NCBI GenBank assembly: GCA_005281725.1
Contig: SSBO01000012.1
Span: forward strand, 14,979,501 to 15,043,500
Length of the DNA stretch: 64,000 bases
DNA from: Wuchereria bancrofti
Lineage: Eukaryota > Nematoda > Chromadorea > Rhabditida > Onchocercidae
Direction of reading: 5' to 3'
The notes under the pieces were generated by a model. The model saw nothing but the letters and a program-made list of their open reading frames with translations. It was not told the DNA's origin and made no database searches. Below, in pieces: positions 1-12,506 of this stretch. Position 1 is the stretch's first letter, and every line of letters begins with the position of its first letter. The position numbers and the translations under genes were made by a program.

Positions 1-354
1 GATATAATTTGATATATTAAGCATATAAGGAAATCTTTTTTATACCCAACATAAGCACGGTGAAAGGGATAGGTAATTAAAGAAACAGCAATCAAAAAAG
101 GTTTTTATATCGGAACTCCCTGCAGTGAAAACCGTTGTATTTTCTTGAGAGTACTAGTACTAAAAAATTGATGCCAAAATTGATCAATTTTCTTTTAAAA
201 TTAAAGAAAAATTACGCATGCCGCTATCGCTGCTTCAAGCCAAAATGCTAATATTTTGCTTTACTTTTCAGTTAGTGGCCAGATTCCTCCACGTTTCTAA
301 TGGTATCACAAAAAAAAGTTACACTATCCAATACTACCACTCAAAAACCACCCT

Positions 355-470
355 ATTACTATTGCTATTATTATTGTACTGTTATTATTATCATTATTCC
401 TACTATTACTATTACTGTCATAGAAATCAACAACAACAACAACAACACCACCAACAACAACAACAACAAA
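355..470. repeat. Trinucleotide tracts (TTA-type, then CAA)
   Basis: An impure TTA/ATT tract is followed by a CAA tract from about 428 to 470. Both keep several frames open, which creates long spurious ORFs rich in Tyr/Leu or Asn/Gln. Nothing suggests a real protein. Confidence 0.9.
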
Positions 471-675
471 TCTCTTTCATGTCATATAAGTATCTCTCGT
501 TACCCGCGCGGTTTGTGCTGCATTCTGTGATCCTTTTTGATGACGGTGATGTTCAAACGTATTTAGTGTTGTTTTTCCTCTCATTTTTTATTTTTGCTTT
601 TTTTTTTAAAAAAAATTCCTTTTCTGATGATTTTTTTTTCAAATGGTCATTCTTTCCTGTTTCGATGTTTTTATT

Positions 676-772
676 ATGTGCATATGTGTGCGTGTGTGTC
701 TGCGTGACTGTGTTTGTATGTGTATACGCGTGTATATCTCTATGTATGTATGTGTGTGTGTGTGTGAGTGTG

Positions 773-803
<31 letters not shown>

Positions 804-804
804 A
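676..804. repeat. GT microsatellite
   Basis: A long impure GT/TG tract with interspersed GA and GC steps. It produces Cys-Val or His-Thr translations in several frames that are not genes. Confidence 0.9.
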
Positions 805-2353
805 GTTAAGAAGAATTTGTACTTCACCTTAACAAGCATAGTGACAGGCGGCTTTTTTTTTCGCTCCACTTCACATTCCAATTTTTTTGCTATGAATGAA
901 CGAAATTTCAGGAATTTGAAATTAATTTTGAGTTAGCCATGCCAATACAGCAACAACAGCAGCTCGGCCAAAGTCGTTCCTCATTTTGGGAGTAGTGCTT
1001 GAAAATCAAAAATACTTGAAAAAGGTAAAATAATAGAATACATTTAGTCATAAAATATGATTTTGTTTAATCCTTCTCTCCTACTCTGCTCTTTCCAGAT
1101 ATGCTTTGTTGCTTTGGGCAATGTGCTTTAACCATAAAGTGAGGGTAGACTTTTATGCCACTTCTTAAATTAACAAATTTTTTAAAGAAATTAACTAACG
1201 GCAAGTTTAGTCTAGCAGCGGTACTAGCGATTTTTGCACTTTTTTTTTCTTGGATGCTTTGATTTTTATTTTTTATTTTTGCCAGTTTCCCTTTTTAAAA
1301 ATTCGTTTACTGCAGCTTTCGACAATTTTTTCGGTCTTGCATAACAGTTCTAACTGCTAAATATTGTAGAAACTGCTTAAAATTTTATACTCTAAAAACT
1401 CTAAAAAGTAACATGGCAGAATGTATAAATAGTCGGAATTTTGTTTTATAGTTCTAAAAATTTTTTTATTCGGATTCAGTTAGAAATTTTTGACTTTTTG
1501 AAAATAACTCAATTGGTAGATACATACTAGTTTAGAATAGAGCTAGTAATTAGGTTAAACTTTATGATTGGACATTATATGATAATATGGAAAACTATAT
1601 AATTAGATATCAAGAAAATATGCAGTATAATAATTCATATCCTAGGAGTGGTTTAAAGCACATTATTAGGGAACAGAGAGCGCTGTTGGAAAGCGGAGTT
1701 TTTTAAGAGAGGAAGAGAAAGAGAGAGACTGAGAGAGAGAGAGAGAGAGAGGGAGAGAGGTCTGTCAGGAATCTTAAAAAAAGTACCGTCTAAAGCTTGC
1801 TTGCTATTTTTATACGAAAAAAATTTGATATTTTGTTATATTGTCAAAATATGTTAAAATTTCGATTTCGAAAAAGAAATGTGCGAAATTCAACCAAGTA
1901 TTCTTTGCGTACACTATACTAACGAGTCATTCGGCGCAATTTCAACTTTAAAATTTTATCTGAGAATGATAATATGGTATTTTAAAAGTTGAGGATCTTT
2001 CAGGGAGTATAAGGGTTCAAATCACATGCCTGTATGATGTGGTAGTGAAATTAACAGCTTATATCGGATAGCGATACTAAACGTCACAACAGTACTGTTT
2101 TCAGCTATGATATCAGTTCACTGAATAAGCTGGCTAATCTGCTTCGGAAATTTTACCGATAATGCTGCTTGCCTTTGCTTTAGTCTTTTTGGTTCGGATT
2201 GTGATTATCAGTCGTTGTTCTCAAATGACTGAAGTAATTACTTGACGGGTAATTAAACGGGAAAAGGTTTACAAAGCGGCTCTGAAAAGTTTGATAATGC
2301 ATGCAATAAAATTAAGAAAAGAATTGCAATTTTAGCTATATTTCCACTCGAAG
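805..2353. other. Non-coding stretch with GA microsatellite
   Basis: No coding exon could be supported here. The only clear structure is an impure GA tract at 1706-1760. Confidence 0.6.
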
Positions 2354-2677
2354 TCATATTGAAACGTTTGGGAAAACTACTAATAATTTTTTTCTTATAT
2401 GGACATCATTTCCATATGCGTCTTTTATGCTGGTCTTTGATAACCTTGTCATAATTACTTTTCCAATTTTTTGCTTTGTCTCTTGCAGGATTTTATAAGT
2501 AATCGGTTCTAGATAAGGGGAATTAAGAGAATGTTCATTCCATAACAATTGTTTTTTCATTTTTCTACAACTGATTCGAAGTATATCCACTGCTAAACAA
2601 TGCATATAATTCATTGTCCCAATTTTTCTTCCTAAACTGGACCGATTGTTGTGTTGGAAGTTTGAAAACGCTGACAT
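2354..2677 (-). CDS. Uncharacterised 107-codon ORF
   Basis: An uninterrupted minus-strand frame from an ATG at 2677 to a stop at 2354. The translation is basic and mixed in composition (Lys, Arg, Asn, Leu spread evenly), unlike the homopolymer ORFs nearby. No signal peptide, membrane segment or known motif is visible. It could be an exon of a larger gene, a fragment of a decayed element, or chance. No splice partner was found. Confidence 0.25.
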   Translation of the reverse strand: MSAFSNFQHNNRSSLGRKIGTMNYMHCLAVDILRISCRKMKKQLLWNEHSLNSPYLEPITYKILQETKQKIGKVIMTRLSKTSIKDAYGNDVHIRKKLLVVFPNVSI

Positions 2678-2760
2678 GAATTCTGAGGAATGCCAAGGAT
2701 CATGGAAAAGTGAAGATTCTAGGGTAATTGTTATAAAACTTCGGTTTTCAGACCTTACCT

Positions 2761-4822
2761 ATGGTCGCGGCTATTAAAATGGTTTTGCTGCAGAGGAAGT
2801 CGGATCAATTGGAAGAAATAAATTTGTTGAAGGCTTTCGTTTGGTATGCATTTGTGCTGAAATGATGCTCAATTTTAATTTCTACGGTTTTTAAATACTG
2901 CTAATTTCTGTAGTATTTAGGAGATGTTCGATGATCAAAGGATTTGTTATATCAAGGTAGAACTGCATGTTAGATTTTCATAAAATAAAAAGTCGTCTCC
3001 TATCGACTTTAGCGTAGATCACCGGAAAAAGGCATTGTAGCTGCGCAACCTGAAGTTGAAAACATACTTTATCACTGGGATTGGCAATTGGATAAGTCTC
3101 TTGTACACACTGTAGTTTTTAAGGAGTATTATCTGTCTGAAGTTTCAAGGAATACACTAGTTACCTGAAATTCTTTTTATTAGTATTTTAGGCCTTTCTA
3201 TTAGTATTTAGGAGAGGAACAGCTCTTGTTGATAAATTCGCTGACAGTGTCCATTGAAACATACTTTTCGACTCGCCTCTCCTCGGTAAAAGAAGTGCCT
3301 CCATTATATGTAAGCTGGTTTTCACTGAATTTTAATCAAAATGACAAAAGCAAAAAACGTTATAGATTTGTGGATTTTCTTTGTCAAAGTGTTTGATCTT
3401 CGACTCCTATTGAATTATCATGCTTTAGATACTATCATGCTATTTCCGGAAATTGTCATTAAATCAGTCAAGCTTCGTTCTTTCTCTACGCCTTATCCTT
3501 TTCCTCTTCTCGTTAAGATACGCTGCAATTATATGTTTAAAAGCGATCAAGTCGATGAAAATAAATTAGACTTTGAATCGATTATTAACTTTCTGTTCTC
3601 AAAATCTTTTTTAGATTTTAGATTGTTTCGAAGTTTTTGTGAAGAAAATCTTCGGGAAGTGTTGTCCTTTAATCGTTCTCCGAACATTGTTATAAGAGAG
3701 GAACAATTTATCAACCTTCAGCAGAAGTGCCGACAAAGGAATGGAAGAAAAGCAAAATAGATTGGACCGAAATCTTATCCCTTTTTTTGTTCATGCAGTT
3801 GTGGTAGGCTTAAAAATCGAACTTTGTCAATCCATAAGAAGAATTTGTTTTTTCATTTCAGTATGGATCCTTATATGCAAAATACTCTTGAGGGAAGAAC
3901 CGAAAAGATGAGATGGATGAGATTGAAGGTTTTTTTTCCTGCGTCCTTTTTTGTTGAAGTTTTGAATGAATGGAGGTGGCCTTAAAACATAGGATGATTT
4001 GACCCTATTCTAATAATAAAGAGTTCAGGAAGACTTGTAACTTTGCTGTATGATTTGAGAATCTAAATATCACATACTGATTTATCCGGGATTAGAAATA
4101 ATCATTACTATTTTATAGAGTAAAATGACATTGAACTAATAAGACACCTGCAATATTGAGGAAAGGATGCATGATAATTGTTCGTGGCTTTTCAAGTATT
4201 GTAACCGAAAGTCCTGTAATGACAATTGAGTTGAACGAAGCAAGGTGGAAGTTGTTGAGCATCAAATCAGAAAATATCGGTCTCTTATAGACTCATTCCT
4301 TGTAGCTTACACTATTATATAATGCAATTTGTTCCATGCTTGTCGCATGGTTTTCTGTTATGTATATTGCAGTAAATAAAAGGATTTAATCGATTACAAC
4401 ATTTTATCCAAAAAATCAAGTTGGATCAACTAAAATAGACATCAGCATTACTTGAGACCAACTTGGATTGACACTCATGCATTTTCTTTGATTTTTAGTT
4501 TTAAATTTGAAAATTGATTGAAACAGTATTGCATGAATTGGAAACTGAGATGGGAGGATTTGAGTTCTCTTTAATTTTCTTAATTCGTAATAATGAAAGG
4601 AGTGTGGTCTTTTTTATTATAGAATCGATGATTTCTGTATCGTAAATATATACTGGACATTTAGTATAAATTGTTCGATTCCGTGCATCTATCTATGATT
4701 GTGATTTTCAGCGGGAAATAGTGGTGGTTATCCATGAAATTATTATTCCTTCTCGATTACTTGTAAAAGTTGCAAATGATCAGATCTGGGAACAAGATGG
4801 AAGGCTCGATCTTCCCCGTTAA
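2761..4822 (+). CDS. Unidentified multi-exon gene (exon pieces only)
   Basis: Several stretches read like exons. ATG 2761 to 2843 ends in phase 2 at a GT donor. The piece 2921-2956 follows in phase with a good TTTAG acceptor. A third piece starting at 3018 continues the frame and includes the residues ILYHWDWQLDKS. Further coding-like pieces are about 3207-3310, the long frame 3341-3760, the same frame onward to 3985, about 4160-4290, and 4712-4822, which starts after TTTTCAG and ends in TAA. The joins after the third piece could not be resolved, and one frame is crossed by a TAG at 3758-3760. I do not recognise the family. It may be one gene with small introns or a decaying one. Confidence 0.4.
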
Positions 4823-6711
4823 TTTCATAGTTGCATAATTGCACAGGGAGGTGCAAGTAATTCTGCTATTCTCATCCATTTTTGAAAGCCTTGTGGGAAA
4901 GCAATGACTTTCACTCATTCCGAGCGTTTAATGTTAATATCATTCAGTCGCTTAAGTGAAGAATTCTGTATGAATATTCCTTTGTTGGTTATTCCCCGAC
5001 CGATGATATGTTATCAGTAGCATCTAGAAGTGTGCCTAACATGTACCGTTTTATGCCCAACCATAACGTAAAACTTCATAACTGTACTGCGCATTCGAAC
5101 GATTTTTTGATAAAAAGGAGTTACATGATGAAATCCCTACGACGGCCCTTTATTGTCATTTCTTGCAGTCATTTTTTACGGTCTTTTATTGAAGTCTTTT
5201 TTCTAAGATAACGAATGAATACCACTCACATCATGAAAGACAATCTGCAATGGTACATTCCCATCAAATTTGAACCTTCCAAATGAATATTCCAGTTCTT
5301 ATAACCCCGTAAAAGTTTGAAAACATCACTACTGCAAAACAAAATATGACATTACGGTGACTTATATGGCCGAAAATTTACTTCGTTGCATTTCTTTATC
5401 GATTTATCTTGTATTTTGTAACAAATATATAAAGCCCTTGTAACCTGAAGCATGACGTATCATTACCATGGCACAAGGCATAAAGACTTTTTGTTCAAAA
5501 TGTGCAGACTAACAAATACGTTAGTTTTTCGTTTATTCCGGTTCTTATTTGTCTTTCGTATTTAATAGAAATATAAAACCCCCTCTCCTTGCATTTATCT
5601 GCACAAACCTACATTTGACGAATTCCAGATGAAACAGATAAATGAAAGTGCGGAAAAGTAGCCAGCAACCCTCGCTAAATAGTGAATTAAAGTTTAATTT
5701 TAAACAAACCTTTCCAGAAAACAACTAAAATGGGAAAAGGAAAAACTCACGATGTATCAATGTTTTTCTTTGAGAAAATACGAGTAAATGAGAAATAAGC
5801 AGTAACGTACACATATTATAGGATAACTGAACAAATAAAATTATATTAATTTAAAATTGAAGTGAGATTAAAAAGGAAATTGAAACAATTTCTAGCAAAT
5901 CCTTTGCACAAATTATTTTTAAGCATCAACAATTTATTGCTGTAAATTTAGAACTTCAACTTCTAGATATAACTGATTTAAATTGAGGTGATTTCTTAAC
6001 GTCCCGTATTATAGCACAACAATTACAGCATTCAAGTTTTTTTCCTAAATGATATTGAAAAATTAAACGTTTACAATTTGTACAATTTGCAAAATTTTCC
6101 CACTACTCAATATTTACTCTTAGACATAATTTTAGTACTCCTATATCACCCTCGTTTTCTAAAATGTGAGTAATTTAATACATTTGCATTTAGCATTCAA
6201 CGGTCTAGACTTAGAATGCATACTTCACCAAAAAAAAGAATATAAATATACAGAAAGAGAATTTCGCAAATAACTAATTAACAAAGAATCCGACTAAAAC
6301 TATCCATTTACAAAACAAACCGACTAATTTAAATTGTGTATTGGTACTTCTCTATATAATCTACGGATGAAATAGATGAAGATCTTTCATCTTTTATCCG
6401 AACTAACGACACATATCACACAAGAAAACTTCAAAAGTTAAATCCTAAACTGCACGCACTTGACCAAATATATATCCATAGAATATTACCGTTCATTCAC
6501 TTCCGCAACAAATCCTGGCTCCACAGAAAGTGTATCCATAATCCTAAAACCATTCTTATTCTTACCAAGAAGTTTTATCACGGAGATTTCAGAATAAAAT
6601 TGTCAGTAATAGAAGGCATCTTTCTAGTGTTATGAGTTATCCAACTTTTGCTATATCTCGTCATTCCATCTAAATGTGTGTGAACAACTTCAAAGGTAAC
6701 TAATAAAAATG
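4823..6711. other. Intergenic, no supported feature
   Basis: Only short AT-rich open frames were seen, with no convincing exon or repeat. Confidence 0.5.
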
Positions 6712-8046
6712 TTACCTCTGTCTGCCCCAGAGCCGAATATACATGGAAATACCAGAAACAGCACTCAATCCAAGGGTCATTGGTAATAGAATTCCTCTAC
6801 AGGCATTAACACCTACTTTCCATCGAAATAAATAACTGAGCCAGTTGTTAGTTTTCCTTAGTTTCGGTATTGCACTATCATCTCCTTGAAGTATAGCCTA
6901 GAATATAATAACAATATTTCGGAAAATTCACTGCTATCCAAAAATTTGCTAACAAATGTAGAATATGTGAGGAAAAGCCTAAAAATAATCGAAACAAGAA
7001 CGGAAAGAAGGGACTTACCGCAGCTGCAGTCAAATAGGGTGTTGAAAGCATTGGGAAACAGAGTCCACCTAACAATGCAGTTGTTATGCTGCCCAAAACT
7101 AGACATGTATTGCAAAGATTACCGTGACTAAAACATAAAATTATTCAGATTTGGGAAGAAATAGTAACTGGTAAAATAAGTCCTTTCATATTTACGGTTG
7201 TTTTCAGTGCTAAATAAGCACAATTCATTCAAAATTCTCTTCTGTAGCACTTTTTTACATTCTCTTTGCCTACAAACTTCTAAGAGAACAATACTTTCCT
7301 ATATGGTTTATTTGAGTTCAATTTTCACCTGTACAAATATCTAGAAACAGTATTTTCATTAATACCAAAATAAAAAAGGCCAGAACTGTAGAGAGCAATC
7401 AACCAGGTCAGTCTTGGACACTTCCGCAAACTTTCGAGGTACGAATGATTTGCATTTCCAAGGAAAGTATGAGAATTGACACGAATTCCTGAAATGCATG
7501 TTGTATATTAATCTGTCAGCAAATTATTTCAGTTGTAAAGCTGTTTAAAGTGGTCAAGAAAACATAAAAACCATATTAATAGCAAAGAAATGATTCAAGA
7601 AATGCATTAACGATTGAAAAACTGGAACGCTAAGTCTTTTAGGGTTAATGATCTCTTAGAATCCCTTAACTTCATTATGTTGAGGAGATTCTAAAACAAT
7701 GAAGTTTGCACCCACTGAAAGTAATGAACATAAATAATATAAAGTATAGACCGAAATTCTATAAACTATGCTACATAATTGCCTATTACTTGAAGAACTG
7801 CTTATATTTCAGATACAATTTTTAAATCAAAAGTTTACCAATTATAACACCAGCAGTACCGCAAGCTATAAATGTAGCATGTGCTGGCCAAAACACAGCT
7901 TTTTTTTCCAGTTTAATCGGCCATGCTTTGAAAACTTTTCGCAAATAGTTTGCATCACCCGAAAACGATGAAATTACGGGCGAAGTAAGGAATAATGGCG
8001 TTGTACTGAAAATGACCAGTCGAAAATGGATTAGTAAACTAGCCAT
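6712..8046 (-). CDS. TMEM126-like multi-pass membrane protein
   Basis: Four minus-strand exons join in phase: 7839-8046, 7329-7488, 7019-7127 and 6712-6897. They give about 220 residues. Every intron has GT-AG ends and the phases (1, 2, 0) match. Exon 1 carries a first hydrophobic stretch and a basic segment (NYLRKVFKAWPIKLEKK). Exon 3 carries CNTC, then a Gly-rich hydrophobic stretch (GSITTALLGGLCFPML) like the CETC-GG segment of TMEM126A/B. Exon 4 ends with another membrane segment and the stop. Length and hydrophobic layout fit the TMEM126 family, which sits in the mitochondrial inner membrane and helps assemble complex I. The coding call is firm; the family name rests on short similarity only. 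The last codon before the stop overlaps a possible donor (AGGTAA), so a further exon is possible. Confidence 0.65.
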
Positions 8047-9102
8047 GTGTTCAGTTCCTTGTCACATTAATTAGACTCATGAAAGCATTTCTTTACAACT
8101 ATATCATCGATATATCGATATTCATCTAATTTCACACTTCATCCGCTATGATCTTTCCCAAGTAAGAAAGAAAAAAAGTATCAGTACAAAATCACGTGAC
8201 ATGATGGGTCATCCACATTAAGCATCCATATCTATTAATATAATGAAAGCATAGTAGAAATATTACTTGACGTCAGATCCCGCAGATGGTACTTTACTAT
8301 TTAACAAAGAGTGCTTCCAGAGATCGACTGGGTTCAACGTGCTCATTGCGTTAGTTCGTCTACGTGAAAAATTGTAATTCCTAGAAGTTTTCTACCAGAT
8401 AATAACATCATTCGTACCCCATCCCAAAATAGTTCATTCCATCTGCAGAATAGTGTTCGAAACAATCCCGCCACCGATTACAGAAATATGTTGGCTGTGT
8501 TTGGTGTTTTTAGTTGATCTGGTATTTGATGATCAAGGTTTTTAGTTTTCAGCTATACCATGAAAGCTTGCTTATTGGATGGGTCGATGTTGAAGAAGTA
8601 TCTTAGAATAATTAGTAAGTTATTTTATGTAGTTTCTCACTTTAATATCATGTCAAATCTTATTCGGCAAATAGTCGACATACAACTAATAGCCAAGTAA
8701 TTAAGATCTGGTGTGGCATTAAAATGAGAACATGTATAAAATTACTTTCAAGTGCATATATATGTTTGAATAATAATAATTTGCTAAATCCGAGAATAAT
8801 AAATGTTGGAAAGTAATGAATGTGTGATTTAGTCATTTATGAATTCTTTGTCTCTCTCTAAATCATAAAATGTGTCGAAAACATTTGCTTATTGTTTTGT
8901 TAATGGTTTTTTGTCTCCACTATGATTAATTACTGTATGGTTTGTAATTACTCTATATTACTGTATATGGTGTTACTGATTTAGACATTGTAGCTTATAA
9001 TCTAAATCGCTCATTGTTTATTCATTACGCAATTATGTTTAACTTGTGCAGTTCTCTATATTTAGGTTTGACGTAGCCGCGCTTTGATGACTTCCCTTAT
9101 AT
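8047..9102. other. Intergenic, upstream of the minus-strand gene
   Basis: No exon supported. It holds the 5' flank of the TMEM126-like gene. No promoter motif could be named. Confidence 0.5.
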
Positions 9103-10189
9103 TTGGGCACAAATGCATCCCATAAGAACTATTTCAGATACGAATATACGGATGTATTTGCCATAAGGACCATATGTTTGGTACTTGAGAGTAAAAGGAT
9201 GCGTTGGTGTTGCTTTCTGTTCTGGTGTGGATACCGTTTTACTTTGGCACTTTTGGCACATTTCAACTGGTTTACGTCTATATATGTAAATTGTGTGTAT
9301 TTTGTTTTGTGGAAAAGCTATGATTTGTTATGGTTTTGGATGCATCTAATCCTATGCATATGCTTTAAACCACTTCGAACTAAGAATTATTTGATTGTTT
9401 GGTGCAATTTAATCCGTAAACGAATTACTGTTTATTCGAATAACACATATAAGGTGAGATTTTTTGATTTCGAATTAAGATTTTTCAAAAAGTTTTTAGA
9501 CAGTAATGATATTTTTTATAGTTAATTTTGAAACAGTTCACTTATTTTCTCAAAATTTCCAAAAGTTCAAATCAAATATTACATTCAGTTTACAGACATT
9601 TTGTTCAGCCAACAAGACTGCTTCAGGAAATTTATGTGCTTGAATATGGAAAAATTAAATCGAAGAGAAAACAAAAGTCTAATAATGGAACAAACATATC
9701 TGACGGAGAACAAGAAGAGCAGGATTCAAACGATAATGATCAGGATATCGATGTTTTGGAAATGTTGGTGTTTTATAATACTTTAACGTCTTAGTTATTG
9801 TTGAGGAAGATGATCTATTACGCTTTCACTAGTTACTTGGATTGAAGATTTAGAAAATTCAGACTTTCTGTTGCATCACGCTTTGGAAATACGACTTTGA
9901 ACTATTAGTAACATAAGATGGATCAAAAGGGTAGCATTGTATTTTGATCGATAAAGCCACTGAAATTGATTTTATAAGAAACAAATTTAGTGAACGAATG
10001 GAACCGGAAGAACTGAGTTCTCAAAATATAGAAATTAACAATGCATTGAATTTGGCTGCAGTGATGCCAGATGAAGAATGTAAATGCATGAAACAGATAT
10101 TCCTGAGTAGAGCGATACCATCATCTTCCAGCATGTTGAGACAATGTGATTGTAATGGTCATCTTTTATTTTTCCTTTGTTTTACTTAA
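9103..10189 (+). CDS. Doubtful ORFs upstream of the 10.5 kb gene
   Basis: Three open frames lie in a row. 9103-9525 is rich in Trp, Phe and Cys. 9528-9794 includes the acidic run SDGEQEEQDSNDNDQDIDVL and follows a TTTACAG acceptor at 9591-9595. A third opens at 9935 after TAG and includes MPDEECKCMKQ. The last two look coding in composition and could be 5' exons of the next gene or of a lost gene, but no in-phase chain was found. Confidence 0.25.
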
Positions 10190-10461
10190 ATTTAATTTGT
10201 CAGTCTAGATGTGGTTTATTGGACACAGCCCGGTGTAATGTGGCCATGACATGACGGTAAGTTAAATAATTTTGAGAATCGAAAAGTATTAGAAGCAAAA
10301 CATTGAGATTGTTGAGGGTGGTATAAAACTAAATAAAAAAAGGTTTTCCTCATAACGCTTATAAAACAATAACATCTTCCATTTCCTCGTCTCCTTTCCT
10401 CCTTATTTCCTTTAAGAACATTAATTGTTGCACAAATTAGCTCTAAAAGATATTGCCAAAT

Positions 10462-12506
10462 ATGAATTTCAAATTTTTCGAAAAATTAATCAGTCGTTTA
10501 TTCGTTACTGATGTTTTAGCTCATATAGAAGTACCCGTACCACCCCCTCGTCTGAAGAAACAAGCAACAAATTCACAAGAACAGAATTGGGAAGCTGGTG
10601 CGCATGTACCCATACGCGGTCGCAGAAATCAATTTGATATTCGTGATATGATCCTAAAACCTTTAAAAAGTTGCAAGCATTGCGGATATTGTGTTTATTG
10701 CAGGTGAAACTTTTCATTATTTAGTTTATAGCACGCTTAATAATTTTTTCTGTTCTTTGCTCCTAATATTTGTTGATTCTCAAAATTATTTCATAAACTT
10801 CAGTATTTTGATGCTAGGCTTTGTGCTGAATCTAAGTCATTTATTCGTAATCAGTCAATGATACTGTAGATTTTTGTTATGTTAGGATTATTTTTAGAAC
10901 AGAAAGACATTCCTTAGATGATGCTGTAGAAATGGAGAGTGGTGCAACAGGTAATATATCGAATGCCGAAAGTCATATGGGGTTAGCTAATCGAATACGT
11001 CGGTATCTACCACTTATTCAAGATGGACGTTACTCATCAATTATCAAAGGTAACTTGGATTTTTGTTTATGTCTGATGTTATTCCCATTGATTTAGCTCA
11101 TTCTGGACTTCTGAATCCGAGCGAAATGAAATACTTACTGAAATTTGGATATATCATGATGATCTGCCTTTTTTTGTATTTCGTCATTATTTTTATGATA
11201 TATTTTTATTCCAGATGAAATGGATGTCCTCACTCCAGATTTCACAAATAAAAGAGACCTTACTGGTGCGAAAGAAATTCTGTTGCGTCAGAAACGAGAT
11301 CGGAGAATGCTGAAGAAACGGCTGCAGGCTCAAAAGCGAACTGAATTAGCCGTCATTACGAAACACGAGTTGAGGTAAGAATTTTTGTTTTTTTGTATTC
11401 TTGGATTTCGTTTTATCGTGTTTTGTTTATGTGTTATTCCTATTAACTTAGTTTATTCTGGGCTTCTGAACCCAAACAATTTTTGGATATATTATTGAAA
11501 TTTTGGGATATCTTAGTGATTTACCTTTTTCTTTGTTTCATCATCAATGCTTCGATGAAAACAGATTTTGTAAATAACTACCTAACCACATTCACTTCCT
11601 TTTTTTGTGGAATGGATTATTTCTCACTTCCAATTTTACAAATAAAAGAGTTCTTACTACTGGCTATTAATCATCGTCATTTCTTCTTCGCTGATTTCTG
11701 TACTCAGTTTAATTTTTTATCTTTGCTAATTGTTCATAAACATCTGCACAATTTTTTTTAATTGCACGTAATTACTGGCGGAAAGTATATCTTCATTATA
11801 TATTATTAAATTTTCAGGCAAAAAAAGATTTCCAGCGCAGTTGAACTTCTGTTGCAAATTTTACAGATGATGACTTCATTTGCAGTTATTGTTGGTAATA
11901 TTCGCAAAACTTTTATTCCTGCTCATTTCAATTGGTTTAAGTATGATCGTAATGATAGTCTGGATCTAATGATGTTGTGGAGGTTAATGTGTCGATGATT
12001 ATTTACTTTAAAGAAATAGAGATCTTTTTTTCTTTCGATTAGTTTTTTCCATTCAAAAGCATATGAAGTTAGGCTGAGACAGTTTATGATGTGGAGAACT
12101 GAGAAATTTTAGATTTAGTGAGCGTATCAGTCATTGAAACGAGTGATACCTTGAATGATTTAACATTTTTAGTGTTAATAACTGTCAAAGATTTCATTCT
12201 CCGAAACTTTATATGTTTCAGATGAAGACATTGAATGGTTTTTTAAAATTTATCTTCTATTTCAGATGCACAGTATTTCTTGATGTACTTCTGTTTTGGA
12301 CTAGTGTTATTTGGACTTATTGTTTGCAATGGCATTTATGTTGTCGACTTGGTTTGTTGAAATTTTGGGCATGGCTATTGATGTTAGGATTAATTGGAAG
12401 TATTTTCGTATTGTATCCGATGTCCTACGTTCAAAATAATCTGGATATTAGCTGGTGTCAGTTTAAACCTAATAGTACACTTGCGCGGTACCAACCGAAT
12501 TGGTAA
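10462..12506 (+). CDS. Unidentified membrane protein, five exons
   Basis: Exons 10462-10703, 10898-11049, 11215-11374, 11818-11982 and 12266-12506 join in phase (2,1,2,2) with GT-AG introns, giving about 319 residues. The first in-frame ATG is at 10462, although exons may exist upstream. The N-terminal part is soluble, with a Pro-rich stretch (VPVPPPRLKK) and a compact cysteine motif (CKHCGYCVYCR). The middle is highly basic (RQKRDRRMLKKRLQAQKR), probably helical. The C-terminal exon carries two hydrophobic segments rich in Trp and Leu, and the protein ends in RYQPNW. The CxxCxxCxxC pattern might bind metal, but this is inference. I do not recognise the family. Confidence 0.75.
11418..11665 (+). 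pseudogene. Decayed tandem copy of exon 3 and its upstream intron
   Basis: Inside intron 3 of the 10.5 kb gene, this stretch repeats 11060-11265, covering the end of intron 2 and the start of exon 3. Matches include TTTTGTTTATGT, TTCTGGRCTTCTGAAYCC and, in the exon part, CACAAATAAAAGAG against TACAAATAAAAGAG. The copy has lost the reading frame and the acceptor. Confidence 0.7.

Noticed and set aside
218..936. Several long ORFs on both strands
   Set aside because: Open only because of TTA, CAA and GT repeats; translations are homopolymeric.
1995..2040. tRNA-like box (GGGTTCAAATC)
   Set aside because: No matching acceptor stem or A box around it.
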